Shown: positions 34,441 through 44,879 of the stretch, one piece after another
How positions within the stretch are numbered: position 1 is the first letter of the stretch
Layout of the letters: each line of letters starts with the position of its first letter
DNA from: Calliphora vicina
Lineage: Eukaryota > Arthropoda > Insecta > Diptera > Calliphoridae
DNA: 64,000 nucleotides
Reading direction: 5' to 3'
Assembly (NCBI RefSeq): GCF_958450345.1
Contig: NC_088784.1
Coordinates: 71,697,747-71,761,746, forward strand
Made by a program: the position numbers and the translations under genes
Notes under the pieces: model-generated
The model's input: only the letters and a program-made list of their open reading frames with translations
Told to the model about the DNA's origin: nothing
Database searches by the model: none

Positions 34441-36510
34441 TTTGTTATCGATAGCAATTTATGTGAGTAAAGACAATGAAAAAGGTAAAGTGTTTAGAGA
34501 AAATTTAGGAAATCCTCAAATTGTTTGTAAAAAATTTAAATTTATAAAATTTATTATGGAAAATTAATGTTATCGATAACTTTTTTATTGATAATTTAAG
34601 TTATCGAAGTTTTCTATAAAAAATATTTTTTCCACATAAATTAAAGTTATCGATAACTTTTCTATAGAAAATTAGAAAAAAATTATAGTCGTTCAAGGCC
34701 GACCATATACATTAGGGTGGGACGATTTTTTTTACGAAAAATTGTATAGCAGAAACGCATTCTATGGAAAATTCTAAGAAATTTTCACCAAGAAACCATA
34801 GGTCTAAAATCTAATTCTATTTTGCTCATTTGTCTTTTATCCAATGATATTTTATGTATACATTTTTTTATTGGATAAAAGACGAAATGCGCAAGATAGG
34901 ATTTTATTTTAGATCTATGGTTTCTTTGGGATAATTTTTTAGAATTTTCTGTAGATTGCGTTTCTGCTATACGATTTTTACTTTTTTATTGTCAATACAA
35001 ATCGACCATAATACCATACACTGAGTATATTATCATTACTCTATTAAAATGTCAGTAATTTTTTTTTCGTGAGTGATTTCCGGAAGTGATCTTTATATAG
35101 GAGCTATGACCAATTATGTACTGATCGTCCTGAAATTGGGTCGCGTATACTTAATTTTTTTATTTTATTTTTTTATGGAGAATTAACATACAATTAAAAT
35201 TATAGGCTAATTAAATAATAACAGCAATATCATCAAAGGCCAGCTTATGTTATTAAAGTTATCGATAACTTTTCTATAAAAAATTAAGGCTATCGATACA
35301 TTTTTTATATAAAATTTATATTATGAAAATTTTATAGAAAATGCATTGATAAGTTTTTAAAATATTCGATAACTTCTCTATAAAAATTAAAATATTCGAT
35401 AACTTTACTATAAAATTTAAAATATTTGATAACTTCTCTATAGAAAATCAAAGTTATCGATAACTTATTATAGAAAATCATAGTTATGGATAACTTTTCT
35501 TTAGAACATCAAAGTTATCGATAACTTTTCTATATAAAATCATTGTTGTCGATAACTCTTCTATAGAAAATTAAAGTTATCAATAACTTTAGAAAATCAA
35601 TAACTTAGAAAATCAATGTTATCGATAAGTTTTCAATAGAAAATCAAAGTTATCGATAAGTTTTTAATAGAAAATCAAAGTAATCGATAACTTTTCTATA
35701 GAAAATCAATGTTATCGATAAGCTTTCAATATAAAATCAAAGTTATCGATAAGTTTTCAATAAAAAATCTAAGTTATCGATAACTTTTTTATAGAAAATC
35801 TAAGTTATGGATAACTTTTCTATATAAAATCAATGTTGTCGATAACTTTTCTGTAGGAAATCAAAGTTATCGATAACTTTTCTATAGAAAATCAATGTTG
35901 TCGATAACTTTTCTGTAGGAAATCAAAGTTATCGATAACTTTTCTATAGAAAATCAATGCTATCGATAACTTTTCTATAGAAAATCAATGATATCGATAA
36001 CTTTTCTATAGAAAATCAAATTTATCGATAACTCTTCTATAGAAAATCAAAGTTATCAATAATTTGTGTATAAAATATCAGTGTTGTCGATAAGTTTTCA
36101 ATAGAAAATCAAAGTTATCGATAACTTTTCTATAGAAAATCAATGTTATCGATAAGTTTTCAATAGAAAATCAAAGTTATCAATAAGTTTTTAATAGAAA
36201 ATCAAAGTTATCAATAAGTTTTCAATAAAAAATCAACGTTATCGATAACTTTTCTATAAAAAATCAATGTTATCGATAAGTTTTCAATAGAAAATAAAAG
36301 TTATCGATAACTTTTCAATAGAAAATCAAAGTTATCGATAACTTTTCAATAGAAAATTAAAGTTATCGATAACTTTTCTATAGAAAATCAAAGTTATCGA
36401 TAACTTTTCTATAGAAAATCAAAGTTATCGATAACTTTTCTATAGAAAATCAAAGTTATCGATAGCTCTTCTATAGAAAATTAAAGTTATCTATGAATTT
36501 TCTATCGAAA
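34441..36510. repeat. 31-bp satellite built on TATCGATA
   Basis: The unit is GTTATCGATAAC followed by TTTTCTATAGAAAATCAAA, 31 bp in all, and both halves are dyad-symmetric. The main array is 35255-36510, with scattered units from 34441 and an unrelated foldback insertion around 34734-34980. By eye roughly 25-30 exact TATCGATA sites occur, plus many one-base variants (GTCGATAA, TATCAATA, TATGGATA). Two subtypes alternate (AACTTTTCTATAG and AAGTTTTCAATAG), and a 62-bp dimer is repeated in tandem around 35833-35957, so there is higher-order structure. TATCGATA is the known DREF element and includes the CGATA core of BEAF-32 in Drosophila; binding here is inference. Confidence 0.93.
34734..34980. 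repeat. Foldback insertion with 110-bp inverted arms
   Basis: Left arm 34734-34845 and right arm 34870-34980 are reverse complements at most positions (shared: TATAGCAGAAACGCA, AAGAAACCATAG, GTCTTTTATCCAAT), separated by about 24 bp. It is preceded by TAGGGTGGGACGATTTTTT. The segment to about 35215 separates two parts of the 31-bp satellite and is probably part of the same insertion. No coding sequence. Confidence 0.8.
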
Positions 36511-37894
36511 ATAAAAAATTAAAAATTGATTTTAAAAATTTCATACATTAAATTTAATTTTAAAACATACTATATCAAAAATAAATTGCACATTGACCTT
36601 ACATGTTTACCAAACACCTCACTTAATTAAACGTTAACAAAGATTTAATAATAAGCCTATTAAAGGATTTAACACCTAGAAAACCTATAAGTTTGAAGAT
36701 TTGTCTATAATACTTTCAACACCAACTTTAGACTATGAAATATTAAAAACAAAAAAACAACAAATATGTATTATTAATTTTGAAATAGCAATAGCAATAC
36801 CAAAACATTTGAAATTTCTTGATGTATGCAGATCTCTCTGTCCGTCTGATCAACCGTCCCCCTGTCTGTCTAATTTATGTCATTGTGTCTATTTATCTAC
36901 TCAAAGACACAAATAAAAAAAAATACACAAAAAGCCCATTGTGACCACGTGTTATATGTACAATTTAATATAAAATTTATGATTTTTCATATGGCCATTT
37001 ATGGGCTTTTGGACAATTATTAAAATCAAGTCAACAACTACTGCTGCTGCTCACTTTTGTATACATTTGTCTATTGTACGACTAGAGGCTCAATAGATTT
37101 AGAAGAAAAAATAAAAAACACTCTGAACATTGTGAAATTTTTTATGTGTTTTTTTAGACATTAAAAAAAAAGTTAAAAACACAATCTTTGATTGGATTGG
37201 ATTTCATCGAATTTAGTTTCGGACAACAGCAGCAGCTATAATAAAAACAAGAGAAGATGAAAAACAAAAAAAAAAAACAAATATCGAAATAAAAATGACA
37301 ATCAAATGCTTAAAGTCAGTCAAAATCTTATCATAAAACTCGCATATGTGTCAAAATCTATAATTTTAAGTATAAATAATATTACAATAACAAAAACATA
37401 ATAGACAGACATAATATAATAGTATGTAGACAATAATACCATAAATATGGCAACAACAAAAACAACAATACGAGTATTATCAAAAATGTATAAATGTATA
37501 AATAATTAATAACTGAAATTAACATATTTTGAATAAACCACTCGTCTGAATACTCGTACATACTAGTACTCGTACATTTATAAATACAGACAGCTGGCTG
37601 GCTGACTGACTGACCCACTGGTAAACTAAACGGACTGACGGAGGGTCAGACGATTAAACAGACATAACGGATGGACGGACCAATAGATGATCATACAAAC
37701 AGACATCATTTTACACTTCGATTGTTATTTTACTTATTGTATTTTGTTTTTCTCTCTCTCTATTAACAAATTGACACATTTAAGGTTTTGTTATGGTTTT
37801 TTGTCTTCTTCTTCTTGCTTTGATTTGAAATATTTAAATTGTATTTAACAAAATTGAAAATTTGAAAATGTATTTATAAAACTACATGAGCTTT
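36511..37894. other. Non-coding A+T-rich with simple repeats
   Basis: Contains CTGCTGCTGCT near 37040, a GGCTGGCTGACTGACTGACC tract near 37595 and a CTCTCTCTCT tract near 37752. Frames at 36701-36916 and 37382-37618 are low complexity. No gene is supported. Confidence 0.5.
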
Positions 37895-38086
37895 AATATT
37901 CCTAGCTTTTAAAAAGTCCTCAAAATATTGAGTTATCGTATCATTTTCTATAATAAATTCAAGTTGTTAAAAAATATTTTATTGAAGAAAACTTTTCTAT
38001 GGAAAATTTAATTTATCGAAAAACTTTTTATAGAAAATTTAGTTACAGTTTTCTATAGTCAATAAAAGTGATCGAACTATTTTTTA
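37895..38086. repeat. Decayed tail of the TATCGATA satellite
   Basis: Phrases such as AACTTTTCTATGGAAAATTT, TTTATCGAAAAACTTTTTAT and TTTTCTATAGTCAATAAAAG are diverged satellite units. Similar debris (TCAAGTTATCGAAATTAAAT) follows the mariner at about 40568, so the mariner inserted within old satellite sequence. Confidence 0.6.
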
Positions 38087-38171
38087 TATTAGGTGTATGA
38101 CTTAAAAATTCGGTATTTACAATAGATGGCGTATCTTTAGAACGCGGTTTTTGTTTTTAATAACTTATATG

Positions 38172-39224
38172 TAGGGTTTTTAATTTCCCGACCTTTTTTG
38201 ATTCCCGGGAATCGGTAAAATTTTTCTCTACATTCCCGGGTACCCGGCTATTCCCGAAATATATAATAATACTGTAAACTATGAATATTATAGCAAAATT
38301 TCATATGCAAACTTAGTATTATAATCATTATATATAGAACTTCGTAGTAATTAATTCAATTTGAGCTTAATTCACTTAAATCTTAATCCGTAATTAAAAA
38401 ATGTCAGCCTGTCATTTCATAAATAAATTTACAATATCTAATTCTTTAGCTTCCTTCAAAAGCTTCATTTAAATTGAATTAATTTTGAAGTTAATTAATA
38501 ACTGAATTTATTCAAATTTTGAATGATTAAATTTTTGTTGATTCAAATCTACTACAAATTGAGTTAAAATGTTTGTTCTTCATTCAGTTTTATTTAACTT
38601 TTAATTATTTTCAAAATTAATTGAAAAAAATGTCTTAATCCTTTTAGTAAAAGGAATGAATTCAGTACATTTAACTGAATAGTTAAGAGATAAAATTTAT
38701 GTTGATCTCAAAAATTTCCAAATTCGTGGATTCAAAGGTGAATTTGTATAATACATCTGCAAAACACGCTCATTATAAAGCTGACATTGTTACCAAGAAC
38801 TATTGCTGTATTTCCTTTCAAGGCCAAAATCAATTTTATACTTGAAAATACCAGTGTTGTGCCGCGATCAAAAGTAGGGGCCATCGTTCTACTAGTGATT
38901 TCTAGAATAATTCGCACCGGTCAATCTTGGCATTGAAGATTATTCACCTTTATTTCTAGATCGTGCAGTTTTCCATATGCTTTTTTAAATGTTCATTCGA
39001 AAAACCCCAAATAAATAATAATAATAAGTGACATAAACGAAAAATTGTAAAAAAAAACTTTTCACTTTTTTTTAACAAAAATAGAGTTCTAACATGTTTT
39101 CTTTGTAAATTCGTCAGTTTTTAATTCCCAGGAATCCCGACTAAAAATCCCGGGAATCGGGTAGTGAAAAATTGGCAAAATTCCCGGGTAATTTGGCCCG
39201 GGAATTCCCGGGATAAAAACCCTA
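38172..39224. mobile_element. hAT-type non-autonomous element inside mariner
   Basis: The ends are TAGGGTTTTTAATTTCCCG and, inward from the right, TAGGGTTTTTATCCCGGG. Subterminal TTCCCGGG motifs are repeated at both ends, a common hAT feature. The mariner sequence CTTATATG (38164-38171) is the left 8-bp target duplication. The right copy begins CTTA (39225-39228) and is completed by TTATATG at 39386-39392 after a second insertion. The interior has no recognisable transposase. Confidence 0.88.
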
Positions 39225-39228
39225 CTTA

Positions 39229-39385
39229 AGCTGAATTCACCCATGAGTTTCTGAAACATTTTTTGTTCGGAACATTTTTTTTTATATGTAGTTTGACGTT
39301 CTATTTTTGAGAGAGACTTCAAACTACATATAAAAAAATTGTTCCGAACAAAAAATGTTTCAGAAACTCATGGGTGAATTCAGCT
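39229..39385. mobile_element. 157-bp palindromic MITE in the hAT target duplication
   Basis: An almost perfect palindrome: AGCTGAATTCACCCATGAG at the left and its reverse complement at the right, with arms of about 70 bases around a loop near 39303. It is flanked by TTA on both sides (39226-39228, 39386-39388). A 3-bp TTA/TWA duplication is typical of PIF/Harbinger-type elements, so that class is suggested. Removing it and one TTA restores CTTATATG, the right target duplication of the hAT. Confidence 0.88.
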
Positions 39386-40213
39386 TTATATGTCATTTTG
39401 AAGGGTACTTATCTGTCATTTATTCTCACTTAGTTATTGAACATTATAGTGTTAACAACGATTTTAAGCCAGCTAAAATAGGTTGAAGACCAAGAATTAG
39501 AGGTATTACTCCTTGAAGATTGTTGACAAATCCAACAAGAGCTTGTAAAATCATTGCGAGCTACTCAAGCAGCAATTTCAAAACATTTGCAAGCAGCAGC
39601 ATTCATTCAAAAGCAGGGAAATTGTATACCATACGAATTGAAGTGGAGAGACCTTGAAAGACGATTTTGTATGTCTGAAATGCTGCTTGAACTCTATAAA
39701 AGGAAATAATTTTTGCATCGAATCATTACTTTCGATGAAAAATGGATCCATTACGATAACCCGAAGCGAGAGTGATCGTACGTGAAGCCCGGCCAACCAG
39801 CCGAATCGACATCAGAGATAATGTTCTGTATTTGGTGGTAGCAAAAGAGTCCTAGCTAGTATGAGCTGCTTAAATCTGGCCACACCATCACAAGAATGAC
39901 CCGAGTTCACTCGACCAAGGGCTGTCAACTCAGCTATCACTGCTGCTACAACAAACAACAACCTGTACCGATCGCAACTGATTCGTTTGAAACGAACTTT
40001 GACCGAGAAACGCCCGAATATGCTTCCAGACATGAAACCGTAATATTTCATCATGACAACGCTCAGCCATATGTTGCAATACCTGTTAAAAAGTATTTAG
40101 AAGGAAGTGGTTGGGTCCTTTCCAAGTCCGACTATTAATTGTTTCGATCAATGCAGAAAGCTCTCTCTGAAATACGCAACACTTCAAAATAGATTATGGG
40201 ATAAATTTATATT

Positions 40214-40455
40214 TGGTCAATTCACAAGGTCATATTGTCATAATGTCTTAATATATCTCGACTCGGCAGCTCGGCTTAACCGACACTTAGGCATTCGGCG
40301 AAGGTCTCTACTGGTTGGTTACGATAACGCAATAAACATAGCATACAGAGTACTATTATTTTGGGACACTTTTTACTTGAAAAACAATAAAAACCATTGT
40401 GAAATATTAGGACATTATGACAATATGACATGATATAGACCTTGTGAATTGACCA
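40214..40455. mobile_element. 242-bp MITE, GGTCAATTCACAAGG ends, ATT duplication
   Basis: Left end TGGTCAATTCACAAGG and right end CCTTGTGAATTGACCA are exact inverted repeats, and the arms continue with ATATTGTCATAATGTCTTAA and its near complement. ATT flanks both sides (40211-40213, 40456-40458) within the mariner 3' UTR, where other copies read TTTATATTGTACAAAT. A related fragment is at 8188-8332. No coding capacity. Confidence 0.85.
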
Positions 40456-40611
40456 ATTGTAAAAATTTTGGAAAAAAAGACTAAAAATTTCTAAAAAAAA
40501 CTCCGCATTTTTAGATTATTGAAATCTTGTTGAAAAGCTGTTTATAGATCAGTTTTCTATGAATAATTCAAGTTATCGAAATTAAATTATGAAGAAGAAT
40601 TCAAGAAATTT

Positions 40612-40855
40612 CGATCATTTAAAATTTCTTGTAAAAATTTTAAATATTTTTAGATGAACAAAATTTTTTTTTCTAATTTATTATTGAAAAAAATTGTATG
40701 GCAAACAAAATTTTTAAAATTTATTTTTTTAAAAATTTATTTTTGAAAAAAAAATCTTGTTTGAATTTTTTTTCCGTTTTTGACCCATTGTAGGTCCGAC
40801 TTACTGTGGCCGTTGCAAAGGCGTTTGAAATATCTATCATTAGAAAAAACTTTAA
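40612..40855 (-). mobile_element. mini-me/DINE-1-type 3' half fragment
   Basis: On the minus strand it shows TAATGATAGATATTTCAAAC, GTCGGACCTACAATGGGTCA and the A/T-rich section, including CTAAAAATATTTAAAA, of the family. The TA/GTCY part and the 3' hairpin are missing. Confidence 0.6.
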
Positions 40856-41652
40856 TTCTTTTTTCTTCCAGTCTAATTGTTTTTATTTTTGGTTGGTTTT
40901 ACCAAAAAATATTCGACGACTCTACTTTAATACCAACCACATTCCTTATTCTGTTTTTTTGTTTATTGTTTGTAAAACATGCTTCATCTTCAAATAAATT
41001 CCTTACCTTTTAAAAAAAATTTAATTAATTAGACACCAGCCAATATTAAAAAAAATATAAATTAATTAAAGCGAAAGTAAAAAAAAAATCGAATAACGAA
41101 ACCGGATTGAAACGCCATTGGAAGATAATAACTTTAGGTGCGTTTTTTTGTGTAAAAATAAAATAAAAATATTTATATGTTTTGAAACATTTTTTTTCTC
41201 TTTAACAAGAAGTTGGGAATTCCGCAAAAATGACGCCAGTTGTTTTGTTATTATTATTGTTATTTAGACAATTATAAATCTAAAGAATGACAATGCTAAA
41301 AAAAACTGTAAAATATTTAACAAAAAATTAACAGACCCTCTAAATATATAAAAGAAACAATAGTTAAAAATAGTTAAATACAAAATATTTATTTTGTCTT
41401 TCTTCTTTTCTTGGAAAGAAATTCCTCATAGCAGTATGAAAATATGATTTTGTTTACGAGACCATAAAATAAATAGATTTTATTGATAAAAAGAAATATT
41501 TATAAATAGATTTTTGTGTATTAAAACATTATTTATTTAAAAATTATTGAAAAAGACTAAAAACTGCGTTATTAAAAGAGATATTAACACTAGAGTGTTA
41601 AATGACAGTTTTTTGATATACCGCCAACTACAACTAAATATACATAAATATA
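40856..41652. other. Non-coding A+T-rich, nothing recognised
   Basis: Overlapping low-complexity frames (40780-41013, 40806-40997) have no domain. No repeat ends were seen. Confidence 0.5.
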
Positions 41653-42400
41653 AAGGGTGTTTTTTAAGCCCGATAGAACCTAATTGTCAAATGAACTCTA
41701 GCAAATCATCATGAATAGATTGTTACTTGAACAACTTTGAAAATCAGTCATCGATTTGGGCAACTTATAGACGACTGTTTTATCGCAAAATTGTGTTCAG
41801 CGATGTTTGTTAATAGACAAAATTGCCGCATATGTAGTGAGACCAATACTCAACAGAAACTACAGACTCCATTACATCTAGAAAAATTCACCATTTGGTG
41901 CGGTTTACACGCTGATGGCATCATCGGACCTTATTTCTTCAGAAATGAAGCCGTTCAATATAGATCGTTACCGCACCATGATCAATGATTTTTTGTTTGA
42001 AAATATCGATGACATGGATCCGGGCGAGATGTGGTTTCAACAGGATGGCGCAATGTCTATGTCACCATCGATTTATTGAAATCAAAATTTGGCGATAATT
42101 TGATTTCAAGAAATGGACCGGTCAATGGGCCTTCAAGGTCGTGAAATTTCACACCTCACTATTATTTCCTATGGGGCCACGTGAAGCACTGGATAAACCA
42201 GCAACAATTGAAGCCTTGGGGCCAACATTGTTTGTGTAATTCGAGATATACTGCTATCAATGCTCGAAAAACTTCAAATCTTCAAATCTTAATGCCACGA
42301 TCTTTCGAATAAATAAATTAGTTTGATTAAAATTTATGTATATTTGTGCGTTATTTTTTACAATTTCAAGTTCTATCGGGTTTAGAAAAAACACTTTTTG
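41653..42400 (+). pseudogene. Tc1/mariner-superfamily element (second family), copy 2
   Basis: Both terminal repeats are visible: AAGGGTGTTTTTTAAGCCCG after TA (41651-41652), and, inward from the right, AAAAAGTGTTTTTTCTAAAC followed by CCGATAGAAC, before TA at 42401. Translated pieces in order are KIVFSDVC-like sequence, CRICSETNTQQ (near 41825), FTIWCGLHADGIIGPYFF (near 41890), YRTMINDFLFENIDDMD (near 41970), MWFQQDGA with a catalytic Asp (near 42030) and HYYFLWGHVK (near 42160). It is much shorter than an active element and has frameshifts. Confidence 0.8.
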
Positions 42401-43138
42401 TAATAATAATAACAGCAACTATGTTTGTATTTCAAATAGAAATGACAGTTGCTTTAACTGTCATTAGATTTAGATTGTCAAGTGCACAAGTACTTAAATT
42501 GTTATGGCCATTTTTGGAAAGGTGTTTTGTTTGTTTCTTTTTTTTCAAAATAAAAGTTGTTCTTTGTTTTCTGTTGAGATTTAAATACTAGGTATAGTCA
42601 CCTGAGCGATAAGTGACTAAACAATGGCTACTTGAGAAATATTTTTCTGCATCAATCTATATATAGATTCTAAAAATCTTTATTTGTTGTAAGAATTAAG
42701 AAAAGTGCTAAATATTTACATGCGCTGCTCTAACAAAAGTTTATTTTTAGAATGAAAAATTTACCGAAATAGATATTCCGTTGTGACAATAAAACTTATT
42801 GTTAATTGAACAAAAATGTTACGTATGTTTTACGAACTAATGTAATACAATACTTTATGTTATTAACATGGAACAGTTTGTTGAATTTCTAAATCGCTGT
42901 ATGCAGTTCTATAACGAATATCCTATCTAAATTACGAATTTTCAAACAAAAACTGTCATTACTGCTGATAATAGCAGTTCTGGGATAATGTGAGTAGGGT
43001 TGTCTTTTAATCCCTTCAGCACTTATGTAAATTTCTCAGCGTTTTTACAACATTAAACAGAACCTTTAAGGGCGGGGTATATTCCCAAAGATTTTAGGTA
43101 TTTATTCCCCGAACCGGGATATAGATATCATAGCGTCT
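42401..43138. other. Non-coding, nothing recognised
   Basis: A+T-rich sequence giving way near 43000 to a less A+T-rich patch containing TAGGGTTGTCTTTTAATCCC, possibly a hAT-like end. No partner end was found. Confidence 0.4.
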
Positions 43139-43345
43139 CAAGCAGCCTGTCATCATTTTTATTGAGAACACTGGAAGAATTGGTTGACGTCCATGTCAAG
43201 AGTATCCTCTCACCGAGTAAATTCTGCAAGGTTCAATACAGTTACTTGAATGAAAAGTCAGTGGGAGCATCTTTGCATGACGTTGTTGGTACTATCAAGG
43301 ATACAAAGGACAAGAATAACCATGTGATGGATAATTTCTGGATAT
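43139..43345 (+). pseudogene. R1-like non-LTR reverse transcriptase, N-terminal fragment
   Basis: Translation gives SSFLLRTLEELVDVHVKS, then QYSYLNEKSVGASLHDVVG and a following TIKD. This matches the start of the reverse transcriptase domain in R1/LOA-type elements (SFLLKTLE.LVD......Q.AY..GKS...ALH.LV). A downstream part continues at 44290 after a mini-me insertion. Confidence 0.65.
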
Positions 43346-43445
43346 ATAGAAGATACTAACAAGAATTTGAATCAGGCACGGATCCAGGTAAACCATTTGG
43401 GGGAGGGGAAAATAAAGTAACATTAATTTTCCTTTTTTTTCTTTT

Positions 43446-44110
43446 TATACCCTTCACCTTCGTGACAAGGGTATATATAAGTTTGTCATTCCGTTTGTAA
43501 TTTCTACATTTTTCATTTCCGACCCTATAAAGTATATATATTCTGGATCCTTATAGATAGCGATTAAGCCATGTCCGTCTGTCTGTCTGTCTGTTGAAAT
43601 CAATTTTCTGAAGACCCCAGATATCTTCGGGATCCAAATGTTCAATAATTCTGTCAGACATGCTTTCGAGAAGTTTGCTATTTAAAATCGGCAAAATCGG
43701 TCCATAAATAACGGAGATATGAGCAAAAACCGGGACAACCTCGATTTTTGACCTATTTTTGATCTATATCTGGATTACTAAGTCATTAATATAGACTATA
43801 TGGATATCTAATGATAGAAAGTCCATTGCAACGATGTAGATAAGGCTATAGTAAGTTGGACCTACAATGGGTCAAAATCGGGAAAAATATTTTTTAACCC
43901 GAATTTTTTTTCAATAAAAAATTTTTTTGTCATACATTTTTTTTCCAAAAAAAAAAAATTAAAAACTAAAAAAAAAAATTTGAAAAACAATTTAAAAAAA
44001 AAATTAAATTTTGTTTACCTAAAAATATTTAAAAAAATTTATTTTAAAGTATAATTTGGTGAAGGGTATATAAGATTCGGCACAGCCGAATATAGCTCTC
44101 TTACTTGTTT
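43446..44110 (+). mobile_element. mini-me/DINE-1-type element, copy 2 (complete)
   Basis: Complete structure: ATACCCTTCACCTTCGTGAC with its AAGGGTATATA partner, GACCCTATAAAGTATATATA, the core TTCTGGATCCTTATAG, GTCCGTCTGTCTGTCTGTCT, a long A/T-rich middle, GGTGAAGGGTATATAAG, the hairpin ATTCGGCACAGCCGAAT, and ATAGCTCTCTTACTTGTTT. It splits an older R1-like retrotransposon, so it is the younger insertion. Confidence 0.88.
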
Positions 44111-44289
44111 ATATTAAAATTTTCCGCCTGGATCCGAGCCTGATTTGAATATTACCTCAATACACGAAGAAGCTTAAGGATTGATCAACGAACAACGAAC
44201 TGAACGGGAATCGTATTTAATGCCATAAATAATAACAGTTTGGGTATAGATAGCACACTCTTGTGGAATTTTCTCAGGACCAGTTTTAA

Positions 44290-44660
44290 AGGCACCAAGT
44301 TATTTGCATAAGCTTATGGATGACGTCGTGATCCTTATAACAGAGAAATTTCTTCGAGCGATAAGTGAACAATTCAACGAATACCGAAATGGTTGTTTTT
44401 CCAGTTCTATGGCCTACACGATTAGATGGTATTACTCTGGTGTTGTCGTAAGGAGCCAAATATCTTGGTGCATTTACACTTGTAAGAAAAGCTTTGTGAA
44501 ATAATTGGGTCCTAAAATAAGACTTATCCTTGCGAGGCGGAGACCGCAAGGAGGCGGAGACCAAAACACATGGAGTGCAGAGACTAGTCAGTCTTGTGAT
44601 CACTGGTATGATGAGATCTACTTCTCCAGCCAGTCGATGAGACGATCATGGACATATTTT
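44290..44660 (+). pseudogene. R1-like reverse transcriptase, catalytic-box fragment
   Basis: DDVVILITEKFLRAISEQFN (from about 44321) fits the YADDVVIL...F...IS box of R1-like enzymes; the bases before it (GCTTATGGATGAC) show a frameshift within AYADD. Further on, VQRLVSLVITGMMRSTSPAS (near 44575) matches the conserved LQR...L.ITGAMRTTPTAA motif downstream of the thumb. Frames are broken. Confidence 0.7.
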
Positions 44661-44879
44661 AGATTGAGCATAGGGGCAGTTTGATGGCCAATACCCTTGA
44701 GAAAATGTTTTTTCCAGTTTCTTAAATTCAGCTAGATTAAGAACCTAGTTTCCTTAATGTTATTTCCTATAAGAATTCCTTAGATTTTACAAGCTTGACA
44801 TGGTATCAATTTGGAAATGTTTGACTAAAAGCAGGACAGTGGTTTTTAGTTGAATGAAAGATCATATTGTAGGATAGAC

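Larger units (their letters stand above)
38089..40519 (+). mobile_element. mariner (mauritiana-like) copy 5, host to nested insertions
   Basis: It begins TTAGGTGTATGACTTAAAAA after TA (38087-38088) and is split after base 38171; it resumes at 39386 with TTATATGTCATTTTGAAGGG. The coding remnants run in order: LEVLLLEDC, FIQKQGNCIPYELKWRDL (near 39600), ITFDEKWIHYDNP with the first catalytic Asp (near 39725), GQPAESTS, then a short foreign insert (about 39897-39955), RHETVIFHHDNAQPYVAIPV with the second Asp (40030-40085), and a deletion before SKSDY. The 3' UTR is interrupted by a MITE (40214-40455), and the terminal repeat ends at CTCCGCATTTTTAG, missing its last bases. Inactive. Confidence 0.85.

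Noticed and set aside
34441..36510. 31-bp repeats as a CRISPR-like array
   Set aside because: The repeats are head-to-tail without spacers. The 31-bp length is coincidental.
42990..43139. TAGGGTTGTC as the end of another hAT
   Set aside because: No matching inverted end or 8-bp duplication could be found nearby.
43454..43645. Minus-strand 63-codon frame, also similar frames in other mini-me copies
   Set aside because: The same frame recurs in several copies only because the repeat is conserved; it covers the TA tract and GTCY repeat and is not a gene.
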